Below, piece after piece: positions 6,518 to 12,600 of a stretch of DNA of 13,189 bases. Position 1 is the stretch's first letter. Every line of letters begins with the position of its first letter. Below the pieces are notes generated by a model. It was not told where the DNA came from and did not search any database. It saw only the letters and a list, made by a program, of their open reading frames with translations. The DNA is taken from positions 1 through 13,189 of the forward strand of contig CAZNRD010000065.1 of the NCBI GenBank assembly GCA_964575425.1, in the 5' to 3' direction. Source of the stretch: DATEAV01 sp964575425. GTDB taxonomy: Bacteria > Chloroflexota > Anaerolineae > Anaerolineales > E44-bin32. The translations under genes were made by a program, and so were the position numbers.

Positions 6518-7921
6518 TCAGCCCGAGGCCGCCAGGAAATCCCGAACGGCGGCTGCTTGCTCCAGCGCGATTCGCCCGCGTGAGAACCAGCCGTCCACCA
6601 GGTCCCCGAGACGAAAGGCCGCATGGAGACGATACCCGCCGCGGGCGAGCCTCTCTGCTGCGCCTTCGTGGCGGTCGATCAGGACCACCACGTCTCGCAC
6701 CACCAGCCCTGCCGCCTCCAACCGCTCGATGGCTTCGAGCTTGCTTCCCCCGCTGGTGGCCACATCGTCGATGACCACGACCGTCTCGCCGGCACGGAAC
6801 TCGCCTTCCACCACCGCTCGTGTCCCGTAGTCCTTGATCTCCTTGCGCGGGTAGACCATCGGTCGTCCGGTCTGGAGCGAGATGGCGGTGGCGATGGGGA
6901 GGGCGGCGTATGGGATGCCGGCCAGCCTGTCGAAGTGCAGATTCGCCAGCAAGGGCAGATAGACGGCGGCCGCTGCTCGGAGCAATCCCGGCCGTGACAC
7001 AAGCTGCCGCAGATCGATGTAGATCGGGGATCGAAGGCCGGACTTGAGGGTGAAGTCGCCGAAGCGGATGCAGCCGGCGTCGAGCAGCGCATCGGTTAGC
7101 CACCCACTCGCTGCCCGACGGGGCCGAGAGGCGGTCGTGTCCGCCCGCAGGCGGTTGATGACGTCACGCAGGCGTGCTGCTTCGGCCCGGGGTTCGGCCG
7201 CGAGGGCCAGCGAGCGCGAAGTCGAGAGCAGCAGGCCGAGGCCGTCCTCCCGCAGACCGGCGCGCACGGCCGCCTCCACGTCTCCGCCCTGCGCGCCGAT
7301 GCCCGGCGCTAGGATCCACAACTCCGGTGCGATGGCGCGCACGGCAGCGAGCGCCTCCGGCTCCGTTGCCCCGACGACCAGTCCCACGTTATCGTGCGCG
7401 TTCCAGGTCAATGCCAGCCGCGCCAGCCGCAGGTAAAGCGGCTCACCGTCGACCATCGCCTCGTCCTGAATTCGCGCCGCGCCCGGATTCGAGGTCCGGC
7501 AGAGGAGGAAGGCCCCTCTCTCGGGATCGGCGAGGAAAGGCGCAATGGCATCCGCGCCCAGGTAGGGATTCACCGTCACTGCATCCGCGCCGAGCACCCG
7601 AAAGGCCGCCTGGGCGTAGGCATTCGCCGTCGAGGCGATGTCCCCTCGCTTGGCATCCAAAATCACCGGCGCTTCCTCCGCAGCGGCGGCGATGACCTGG
7701 CGCAGCGCCTCCATCCCCTCAGGTCCATGGACCTCGAAGAATGCACTGTTGGGTTTGTACGCGCATGCCAGGCCGCGTGTGGCCTCGATCAACCACAGGC
7801 AGAAGTCGCGGGCGCTCAGGGCGGAAGGTCTCTCCAGCATCTCCGCATGCGGGTCGAGACCGACGCACAGGAGCGAATCCGTCTGGCGGGCATGTTCATC
7901 GAGTCGGGTGAAGAAGGACAT
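6518..7921 (-). CDS. pyrFE: Bifunctional OMP decarboxylase / orotate phosphoribosyltransferase (PyrF-PyrE fusion)
   Basis: 467-aa fusion catalysing orotate + PRPP to OMP (C-terminal part) and OMP to UMP (N-terminal part). Residues 1 to about 255 are a type-2 OMP decarboxylase: CVGLDPH (19-25), KPNSAFFE (56-63), the catalytic DAKRGDI (89-95), NPYLGADA (118-125) and the phosphate-loop region PGIGAQGGD (206-214). A linker of about 15-20 residues (RADTTASRPRRAA) follows. PyrE occupies about 275-467: SGLRSPIYIDLR, GIPYAALPIATA, RKEIKDYGT (359-367) and the PRPP-binding VVVIDDVATSGGS (381-393). The order F-E is opposite to eukaryotic UMP synthase (E-F), and the frame is unbroken. The ATG is 23 nt after the pyrB stop with a weak GGTGAG site. 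Confidence 0.96.
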   Translation of the reverse strand: MSFFTRLDEHARQTDSLLCVGLDPHAEMLERPSALSARDFCLWLIEATRGLACAYKPNSAFFEVHGPEGMEALRQVIAAAAEEAPVILDAKRGDIASTANAYAQAAFRVLGADAVTVNPYLGADAIAPFLADPERGAFLLCRTSNPGAARIQDEAMVDGEPLYLRLARLALTWNAHDNVGLVVGATEPEALAAVRAIAPELWILAPGIGAQGGDVEAAVRAGLREDGLGLLLSTSRSLALAAEPRAEAARLRDVINRLRADTTASRPRRAASGWLTDALLDAGCIRFGDFTLKSGLRSPIYIDLRQLVSRPGLLRAAAAVYLPLLANLHFDRLAGIPYAALPIATAISLQTGRPMVYPRKEIKDYGTRAVVEGEFRAGETVVVIDDVATSGGSKLEAIERLEAAGLVVRDVVVLIDRHEGAAERLARGGYRLHAAFRLGDLVDGWFSRGRIALEQAAAVRDFLAASG

Positions 7922-7944
7922 CTCTCACCGCGGGTCTACTGCTC

Positions 7945-8943
7945 TCAAGCCTTCCCCAGGACCATGGCCAGAAGCGCCATGCGGATGTAGAGACCGTACT
8001 CCATCTGGCGAAAGTACGCTGCCCTTGGGTCGGCATCGACCTCCATGCTGATTTCGCCCACGCGCGGCAGCGGGTGCATGACGATCATCTGCTCTTTGGC
8101 CCGAGTAAGCGTCTGCGGGGTAATGACGTATGCGCCCTTGACCTGCTCGTATTCCGCCAGGTCTTCGAAGCGCTCTTTCTGGACCCGGGTGACATACAGC
8201 ACGTCCGTTTCCGGTAGCACCGGGTCGACCAAGGTGTGCTCCGACTGGGGGATGCCTTTGGCCTTAGTCTCGGCGACCAGCTCAGCCGGCATGCGCAGGA
8301 TCCCGGGCGAGACGTAGTTCAAGCGCACGTCAAAGAGGGAAAGCAGGCGGGCGAGCGAATGCACCGTGCGGCCGTACTTCAGGTCGCCGAGCATTGTCAC
8401 CGTCAGTCCATCGACGCCACCCAGCTCCTCTTCGATGGTAAACAGGTCGAGCAACGCCTGGGTGGGATGTTCGCCAATGCCGTCGCCCGCGTTGATGATG
8501 GGCTTGCGTGCATGCTGGGCCGCCAGGGCGGAGGCGCCGACCTCCGGATGGCGCAGGACGATGACATCGGCATAGCATTCGAGCGTGCGCACCGTATCGG
8601 GCAGCGATTCGCCCTTTGCCACCGATGAGTAGCGGACCTCGTTGATGGGGATGACGCTGCCTCCCAGGCGCTCCATGGCTGACGTGAACGAAGAGGAAGT
8701 ACGCGTGGAAGGCTCATAGAACAGGTTGGCCAGGATCTTGCCCTTGAGCAGGTCGAACGTCCCGACGCGTTCGACCATGGCGCGCATCTCCTTGGCCACC
8801 CCAAAGATGTGGCTCAGATCCTTCCGGCTGAACTGCGAGACGGAGAGGATGTCCTTGCCATAGAAGGGGGCTTCGCGCCGGTCGCCCAGTGGCAGATGCG
8901 GGCTGGGAGCCTGCCGCAGAGTGGGGGGAACAAACGTGGCCAT
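7945..8943 (-). CDS. pyrB: Aspartate carbamoyltransferase catalytic subunit
   Basis: 332-aa enzyme joining carbamoyl phosphate and aspartate to give carbamoyl aspartate. Carbamoyl-phosphate site FYEPSTRT at 75-82 (S79, T80, R81, T82), loop lysine K110 in AKGES, INAGDGIGEHPTQALLD (150-166; H159), GDLKYGRTVHSL (186-197) and HPLPR (290-294) are all present. The STRTSSSF motif, INAGDGIGEHPTQ and the C-terminal DPRAAYFRQ...YIRMALLAMVLG match, from memory, the ATC domain of eukaryotic CAD more closely than the E. coli enzyme. The N-terminal 25 or so residues are a Pro-rich extension. No pyrI regulatory-subunit gene is nearby. The ATG is 10 nt after the pyrC stop, and the Shine-Dalgarno GGAGGAG directly follows that stop, so translation is tightly linked. 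Confidence 0.97.
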   Translation of the reverse strand: MATFVPPTLRQAPSPHLPLGDRREAPFYGKDILSVSQFSRKDLSHIFGVAKEMRAMVERVGTFDLLKGKILANLFYEPSTRTSSSFTSAMERLGGSVIPINEVRYSSVAKGESLPDTVRTLECYADVIVLRHPEVGASALAAQHARKPIINAGDGIGEHPTQALLDLFTIEEELGGVDGLTVTMLGDLKYGRTVHSLARLLSLFDVRLNYVSPGILRMPAELVAETKAKGIPQSEHTLVDPVLPETDVLYVTRVQKERFEDLAEYEQVKGAYVITPQTLTRAKEQMIVMHPLPRVGEISMEVDADPRAAYFRQMEYGLYIRMALLAMVLGKA

Positions 8944-8953
8944 GGGTCTCCTC

Positions 8954-10030
8954 CTACGGTGTCAGGGTTCGGTAGGGCAGCATCAGGTCTAGCCCGCTCC
9001 CCGGCAGGGCCAGGACCTGAGGGTCTTCATAGGCCAGGCGTCCGCGCAGCCAGACACGGCGCACTCTGCCGCGCAGCACCATCCCTTCGAACGGCGTCCA
9101 ACCGCAGCGGGAGTGCAAGCCTGCGCCGTGCGCCTCCCAGGCCGCCTCCGGATCGACTTCGACCCACGTTTCGGGCTGCTCGTGCAGGCCGAAGAGGCGG
9201 CGCGGGTTGTCGTGCATGCGGCGGACGACATCGTCCAGGCTCAGCCGGCCCTCGGCCACAGCCGTGAGCAGCAGGGCAAGGGAGGTCTCCAGCCCCGGGA
9301 AGCCGGGAGGCGGCTCAGGCCCGTCCTTCTCCTGCCGCGTGTGCGGCGCGTGGTCTGTGGCGAAGCAGTCGATCACATCCAGGTTCTGCCACAGTGCGGC
9401 CACGTCCTCCTTGGTGCCGAGCCGCGGCCGCACCTCGCTGCGCCCGGCCCCAAGGCGCTCGACATCGGCCTGGCTGAGGAACAGGTGATGGGGGGTCACC
9501 TCGCATGTGACCTTCAGCCCACGCTCCTTAGCTGCCCGGATCAGAAGAATCTCATCCCGCCGTGAGACGTGACAGACATGGAGCGGGCGATCGGCGAAGT
9601 GGGCGAAGAGTAGCGCCGCCGCCAGGCTCTTGCCCTCGGCGTGCACCGCCAGTGGCCTCTCCGCGGGCCAGCGGCGGAAGTGCTGCGTGAGCGCGGTCAG
9701 GTCGTCCAGGCGCAGCGGGCCGTACGTCTGATCGAAGTACATCTTCAGGCCACAGGCGTAGGGCGCCATGCCTGCCGCCCGCCCGGCGTTCTCCACCGTG
9801 GCTCCGAGGTAGAGGGCGTAGTCGCAGCGAGCCTTGGTGCGCGCCGCGTCCTGAGCCAGGCCCAAACTGGCGGCGTCGGTGATTGGAGGTTGGGTATTGG
9901 GCATAGCCAGCACGGCGGTGAACCCGCCGGCCAGCGCCGCCGCCGTGCCGCTGTCAAAGTCCTCCTTGTGCGTCCCCCCCGGCTCGCGCAGGTGGACATG
10001 GGGGTCCATCAGTCCTGGCAGCTTCAGCAT
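8954..10030 (-). CDS. pyrC: Dihydroorotase (CAD-like)
   Basis: 358-aa zinc amidohydrolase closing carbamoyl aspartate to dihydroorotate. Metal ligands are visible: HVH at 11-13 in DPHVHLREPGG, the lysine expected to be carboxylated, K96 (GLKMYF), H130 (AVHAEG), the CHVSR segment around H154, and the aspartate in DCFATDHAPHT. CEVTPHHLF and PPPGFPGLETSLALLLTAV are also present. The enzyme starts almost at the first barrel strand and lacks most of the N-terminal beta-sandwich of the usual 420-430-aa bacterial type I enzymes, as does the DHO domain of eukaryotic CAD, to which the whole sequence is strikingly similar from memory. I chose the ATG at 10030 because it begins the homology (MLKLPGLMDPHVH). 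Upstream residues of the open frame are leader sequence containing the attenuator. The start overlaps the end of a leader ORF (ATGCTGA). Confidence 0.95.
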   Translation of the reverse strand: MLKLPGLMDPHVHLREPGGTHKEDFDSGTAAALAGGFTAVLAMPNTQPPITDAASLGLAQDAARTKARCDYALYLGATVENAGRAAGMAPYACGLKMYFDQTYGPLRLDDLTALTQHFRRWPAERPLAVHAEGKSLAAALLFAHFADRPLHVCHVSRRDEILLIRAAKERGLKVTCEVTPHHLFLSQADVERLGAGRSEVRPRLGTKEDVAALWQNLDVIDCFATDHAPHTRQEKDGPEPPPGFPGLETSLALLLTAVAEGRLSLDDVVRRMHDNPRRLFGLHEQPETWVEVDPEAAWEAHGAGLHSRCGWTPFEGMVLRGRVRRVWLRGRLAYEDPQVLALPGSGLDLMLPYRTLTP

Positions 10031-10191
10031 AGCCTGGTCATCCCTCGGGCGCCAGCAGTCCCTTTGTTGCCTCCGGCGCCTGGCAAAAAAAGAGAGCCCT
10101 GCGGCTCTCGTCGGGACAGGAGATATCCCCGGGTGCGGGCTCGGGCCTGATGCACACGGCAGGTTGGCGCGAGACGGTCGTGCTTCGGCAT
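10024..10191 (-). CDS. Putative leader peptide of the pyrC operon (pyrL-like)
   Basis: A 55-codon frame begins with an ATG only about 7 nt after the predicted transcription start. It runs through the attenuator terminator and ends at a TGA overlapping the pyrC start codon (ATGCTGA). The peptide begins MPKHDRLAPTC and contains EPQGSLFLPGAG (29-40); GSLFLP is encoded by the second terminator arm and T-tract. There is no Shine-Dalgarno, so initiation would be near-leaderless. Ribosomes on this frame would keep the terminator hairpin from forming and then deliver translation to pyrC. The reading frame, ATG-to-terminator distance and GSLFLP stretch are repeated upstream of uraA. No direct evidence of translation can be seen in sequence alone. 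Confidence 0.5.
   Translation of the reverse strand: MPKHDRLAPTCRVHQARARTRGYLLSRREPQGSLFLPGAGGNKGTAGARGMTRLC
10085..10109 (-). terminator. Attenuator terminator in the pyrC leader
   Basis: On the minus strand, GAGAGCC, a 4-nt loop GCAG, GGCTCTC and seven T form a canonical intrinsic terminator. It lies about 90 nt after the predicted start and 55 nt before pyrC, so it must be read through for the operon to be expressed. The second arm and T-tract are identical to those of the uraA leader (17-nt identity, 10082-10098). Confidence 0.88.
10112..10131 (-). promoter_or_regulatory. Possible upstream hairpin in the pyrC leader
   Basis: CGGGGA and TCCCG arms with one bulged base enclose a 9-nt loop, directly before the terminator. 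It sits roughly where the stronger hairpin of the uraA leader lies and may act as a pause hairpin. It is weak. Confidence 0.3.
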
Positions 10192-10204
10192 GGTTCGAGA
10201 AGAC

Positions 10205-10232
10205 ATTGTACCGGCACACGGACCGAAGTCAA
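10205..10232 (-). promoter_or_regulatory. Sigma70-type promoter of the pyrC operon
   Basis: On the minus strand, TTGACT (10227-10232) and TACAAT (10205-10210) are separated by 16 nt. Both hexamers are strong matches. Transcription should start near 10198, giving a leader of about 170 nt before pyrC. Confidence 0.8.
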
Positions 10233-10233
10233 G

Positions 10234-10270
10234 GGCCGGCCCCTCCGCGGCCGGGGAGGAGGGGCCGGCC
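10234..10270 (-). terminator. G+C-rich hairpin downstream of uraA
   Basis: A perfect 13-bp inverted repeat (10234-10246 and 10258-10270, 11-nt loop) begins 12 nt after the uraA stop. Only CTT follows, so as a terminator it is U-poor. The -35 of the pyrC promoter begins 2 nt downstream of the hairpin on the minus strand. It probably separates the uraA transcript from the pyrC unit or protects its 3' end. Confidence 0.55.
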
Positions 10271-10281
10271 GCGCGCCGTAC

Positions 10282-11703
10282 TCAAGCGTTCAGATCCGCC
10301 CGGTCCTGCACACCAAATCTGGAGGGGGGGAGCAGCAGGAACACCAGGTTGAGGCCAATGCCGACGATGGCTGAAAACACAATTGCCGGGATGCCATTGG
10401 GGAATAGATAGGGCACGCGGAACGGAAACAGGCCGTAGGGCAGGCCGATGGCCCCGCCGATGCCGAAGACCAGCACCGTCGCCCCGATGGCCAACTGGCG
10501 CGGCTCGAACAGGTTCACTTTCTCCGACTGAATCAGCGCCACACCCTGCATCCCGATGACACCGAACAGGTAGACCGCCAGGCCGCCGGTTACGGCCACA
10601 GGTATCGTGTGGACCAGCGCCGCCAGTTTGCCGACGAAACCCAGCAGCATGGCAATCACCCCGGCGGCTATCAACACGGCCGAGGAGTACGACCGGGTGA
10701 TGGCCATCAGGCTATTGTTCTCGCCATAGTTGGTGCCGGCGCAGCCCCCGAGCATGCCAGCCACGAGGTCATCCGAGCCATCGGCCACCAGGTTGAGCCC
10801 GATCAGCCGCTTGATCTCCAGCGGCGCCCGGCCCAGCTCGCGTGCCAGCTGGTCGACGTACAGGCTCATCTGATACAGGTGGGCCGTGCTCTCGGGAATG
10901 GTGGCAATGGCGATCAGCGCGACGCTCACCGTCACCGCCCACGCCCGTGGATCGCCCAGCGCCGGCAGCGTGATGCGCGGCACCTCCAGCCAGGACGCCG
11001 CGGTCAGTGGGGTGAAGTCCACCAGGCCGAAGGGGATGGCGACCAGGTAGCCGACGATCGCCCCAAACAGGATCGGCAGCATGCCGATGAAGCCCCGGTT
11101 CTGCAGATAGACCGAGAAAGCGATCGTGACCACGAGTGTGAGGCAGGCCACCAGCCAGTGGACTGTGGCCTGCTCGACCGACCCGCCGGCAGCCGCGCCG
11201 GCGGCCATCTTGATCGCCTCGTAGGCCAGGGCAATGCCGATGACCACGGCCACACTGCCGGTGATCACCGGCGGCAGGACACGATCGAGCGAGGCCTTGC
11301 CGATGCGCATGATCAGAAGACCGACCACGATTTGCACCAGAGCCGTGCCCAGGATTCCCACTTGGGCCAGTCGCACACCTTCCGGGCAATAGAACTGGGA
11401 CGGGTCGCTGAAGCAGTCTTTGGCGTACAGGTTCATCACCGTCATCACCACGGCGATGTAGCTGAAGCTGGAACCGTAGTACAGGGGGATCCGGCGTCGC
11501 GTGACCAGCAAGGCGATGATCGTGCCCAGGCCGCTGGTGAGCAGCGTGACGCCGACATCAAATTTCGTCAATACCGCCACGAGCACCGTGGCCGGGAACA
11601 TGGTGAGCACCTGCTGGAAGCCCAGCAGCACCATCTGACCCGGCGGCGGGACGTCGGGAGGCAGGTAGCCGATGACGCGCTTTGAAGACAGGTCGGATGC
11701 CAC
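10282..11703 (-). CDS. uraA: NCS2-family uracil/nucleobase permease (UraA type)
   Basis: 473-aa inner-membrane proton-coupled nucleobase importer with about 14 hydrophobic segments. Family features: LLGFQQVLTMFPATVLV (26-42), YYGSSFSYIAVV (75-86), an acidic residue in TM8 (E271, IPESTAHLY), and the TM10 signature NYGENNSLMAITRSYS (325-340) with E328. Both glutamates correspond to substrate-binding positions of E. coli UraA. A loop at about 91-112 holds C97 and C106 (KDCFSDPSQFYCPEG), longer than in E. coli. I chose the GTG at 11703 because AGGAGG lies about 5 nt upstream; a TTG six codons earlier would place the Shine-Dalgarno inside the gene. Position ahead of the pyr operon and a leader of the same type as that of pyrC support uracil as the substrate. 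The gene has its own promoter and attenuator. Confidence 0.9.
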   Translation of the reverse strand: MASDLSSKRVIGYLPPDVPPPGQMVLLGFQQVLTMFPATVLVAVLTKFDVGVTLLTSGLGTIIALLVTRRRIPLYYGSSFSYIAVVMTVMNLYAKDCFSDPSQFYCPEGVRLAQVGILGTALVQIVVGLLIMRIGKASLDRVLPPVITGSVAVVIGIALAYEAIKMAAGAAAGGSVEQATVHWLVACLTLVVTIAFSVYLQNRGFIGMLPILFGAIVGYLVAIPFGLVDFTPLTAASWLEVPRITLPALGDPRAWAVTVSVALIAIATIPESTAHLYQMSLYVDQLARELGRAPLEIKRLIGLNLVADGSDDLVAGMLGGCAGTNYGENNSLMAITRSYSSAVLIAAGVIAMLLGFVGKLAALVHTIPVAVTGGLAVYLFGVIGMQGVALIQSEKVNLFEPRQLAIGATVLVFGIGGAIGLPYGLFPFRVPYLFPNGIPAIVFSAIVGIGLNLVFLLLPPSRFGVQDRADLNA

Positions 11704-11906
11704 GTTCTCCTCCTCAAGCAACCTTCGATGCGGCCATGTCGGGGTAGCCAGCCCCGGCAGTCTCTTGCGGACTTCCCCTCCCTCCGGCCGGCAGCAGGCA
11801 AAAAAAGAGAGCCTCTCGGGCTCTCGCTGGGGGAAAACTGCCCGTCGGGAGGCAACGGCCTCCGGGCAGGCAGCTGCGGCGACGTTCTCGGCGGACAGAT
11901 AGGCAT
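11568..11906 (-). CDS. Putative leader ORF of uraA through its attenuator
   Basis: The ATG at 11906 is about 10 nt after the predicted transcription start. The frame passes through the attenuator and reads GSLFLP at codons 32-37, exactly the positions found in the pyrC leader (MPICPPRTSPQ... ending ESPRGSLFLPAAG). There is no Shine-Dalgarno. Unlike the pyrC leader, the frame does not stop at the gene start but continues 136 nt into uraA in another frame. A second open frame through the terminator ends at 11714 but lacks an ATG downstream of the promoter. The real product may therefore be only the part before the attenuator, or this may be regulatory translation without a functional peptide. 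Confidence 0.4.
   Translation of the reverse strand: MPICPPRTSPQLPARRPLPPDGQFSPSESPRGSLFLPAAGRREGKSARDCRGWLPRHGRIEGCLRRRTWHPTCLQSASSATCLPTSRRRVRWCCWASSRCSPCSRPRCSWRY
11800..11825 (-). terminator. Attenuator terminator in the uraA leader
   Basis: On the minus strand, GAGAGCC, a 5-nt loop CGAGA, GGCTCTC and seven T form an intrinsic terminator about 90 nt after the predicted start and about 97 nt before the uraA GTG. Stem and T-tract are identical to the pyrC attenuator. Confidence 0.88.
11834..11869 (-). promoter_or_regulatory. Putative pause hairpin with U4 in the uraA leader
   Basis: On the minus strand, CTGCCCG and GAGGC pair with GCCTC and CGGGCAG around a CGTT loop, with a 4-nt bulge, and TTTT follows directly. 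A strong hairpin plus a short U-run just before an attenuator is what a UTP-sensitive pause site would look like. Confidence 0.5.
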
Positions 11907-11922
11907 TGGCTACTTGCCAAAC

Positions 11923-11950
11923 ATTCTACGATCGTCTTCCTCCATGTCAA
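11923..11950 (-). promoter_or_regulatory. Sigma70-type promoter of uraA
   Basis: On the minus strand, TTGACA (11945-11950, perfect) and TAGAAT (11923-11928) are separated by 16 nt, the same spacing as at pyrC. Transcription should start near 11916. Confidence 0.8.
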
Positions 11951-12149
11951 GCTACGGCTTCCTTAAAAGAACAGACATCGCGCACACGCCGACACCGCCA
12001 GCAGTCCACCAGGCGACCGTCTACCGCGGCCACCGCCGGCACGAACACGCAGCTCATCGCACGGGTCCGAACGGATAGCCCCTCTGGATCAGATCAACGG
12101 TCGTCTCACAACCCTAACTGTTCACTCTTCCAGTGTTCGAGCGGCAGGA
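11951..12149. other. Region without recognisable genes
   Basis: Between the uraA promoter and the transposase remnant I see no convincing gene, RNA or repeat. One plus-strand frame stays open from 11967 into the transposase remnant, but the part before 12150 has no recognisable protein character and no start site. Confidence 0.5.
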
Positions 12150-12302
12150 AAGCCTTTGAGGAAGGCTTGGGCATACCATGAGGCGGGTGCCGTGGCCCGT
12201 CATCTGGCGGAGGGTGCCTATTGGATCATCAAGCGACAAGAACCCTACCGGCCGCCTGCCGTCCGGCAGGCCTCTCCCAAGCAGGTGCGAGGGCGTGCCT
12301 AA
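12150..12302 (+). pseudogene. C-terminal remnant of an IS110-like transposase
   Basis: In the frame ending at TAA 12300-12302, the translation reads KPLRKAWAYHEAGAVARH, LAEGAYWIIKRQEPYRPP and then a basic tail QASPKQVRGRA. The pattern 'A..LA...Y..lkr.epYr.p' near a stop is typical of the C-terminus of IS116/IS110/IS902 transposases. No start codon, catalytic DEDD part or Tnp20 serine domain is present upstream, so only about 50 codons survive. An 8-bp hairpin (GCCTGCCG/CGGCAGGC, 12254-12271) lies inside. The family call is from pattern memory and moderately uncertain. Confidence 0.45.
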
Positions 12303-12510
12303 CGTGTGCCCACCGAGGCACGTGAGCCTGTCCCCGTGCCGGTTGGGGGTTGACTGCCAGGCACCTGCTGGAGATGCTCATCCCGCCAGACGGCGGACAC
12401 CGTCCCGGTGCTCCTTCGGGATAGATGTTTCGGGGAGAGCCCGGTTCGAGCTGAATGAGGGGCTTAGCGTCCAATATCCCTTGACAGCAGCGTTTTCATA
12501 GAGGTTGGGC
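12303..12510 (+). mobile_element. Candidate right end of the IS110-like element
   Basis: About 200 nt of non-coding sequence follows the transposase stop. It holds several short hairpins: GTGCC/GGCAC (12306-12321), CCGCC/GGCGG (12383-12396) and CACCG/CGGTG (12398-12410). Near the end an outward TTGACA (12481-12486) is followed by TTTTCATAGAGG. IS110-type elements carry an outward -35 in the right end, which forms a promoter with the left end after circularisation, and a structured non-coding RNA in one end. The left end is missing, so this is an inactive relic. The exact boundary is not visible. Confidence 0.4.
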
Positions 12511-12600
12511 GACGAGCGGAACCGTGCGCTCGGTCTGCGAAGGCCGGAAGCTTGGTGATCTCCTGTGAGCGCCCGCCTCTCATCTGGCAACGTGAGTGTC

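Noticed and set aside
10085..10200. PyrR-binding attenuators upstream of pyrC and uraA
   Set aside because: I could not find the conserved PyrR anti-antiterminator loop or a competing antiterminator upstream of either terminator, and no pyrR gene is in the window. The CGAGAGGCT in the uraA leader belongs to the terminator itself. Translation-coupled attenuation explains the layout better.
10031..10219. Extended N-terminus for PyrC
   Set aside because: The in-frame extension translates the attenuator and leader and has no dihydroorotase similarity. Its first ATG would lie upstream of the -10 element and so not be transcribed from this promoter.
11704..11721. TTG start for uraA six codons upstream of the GTG
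   Set aside because: It would place the AGGAGG inside the coding sequence; the GTG at 11703 has ideal spacing.
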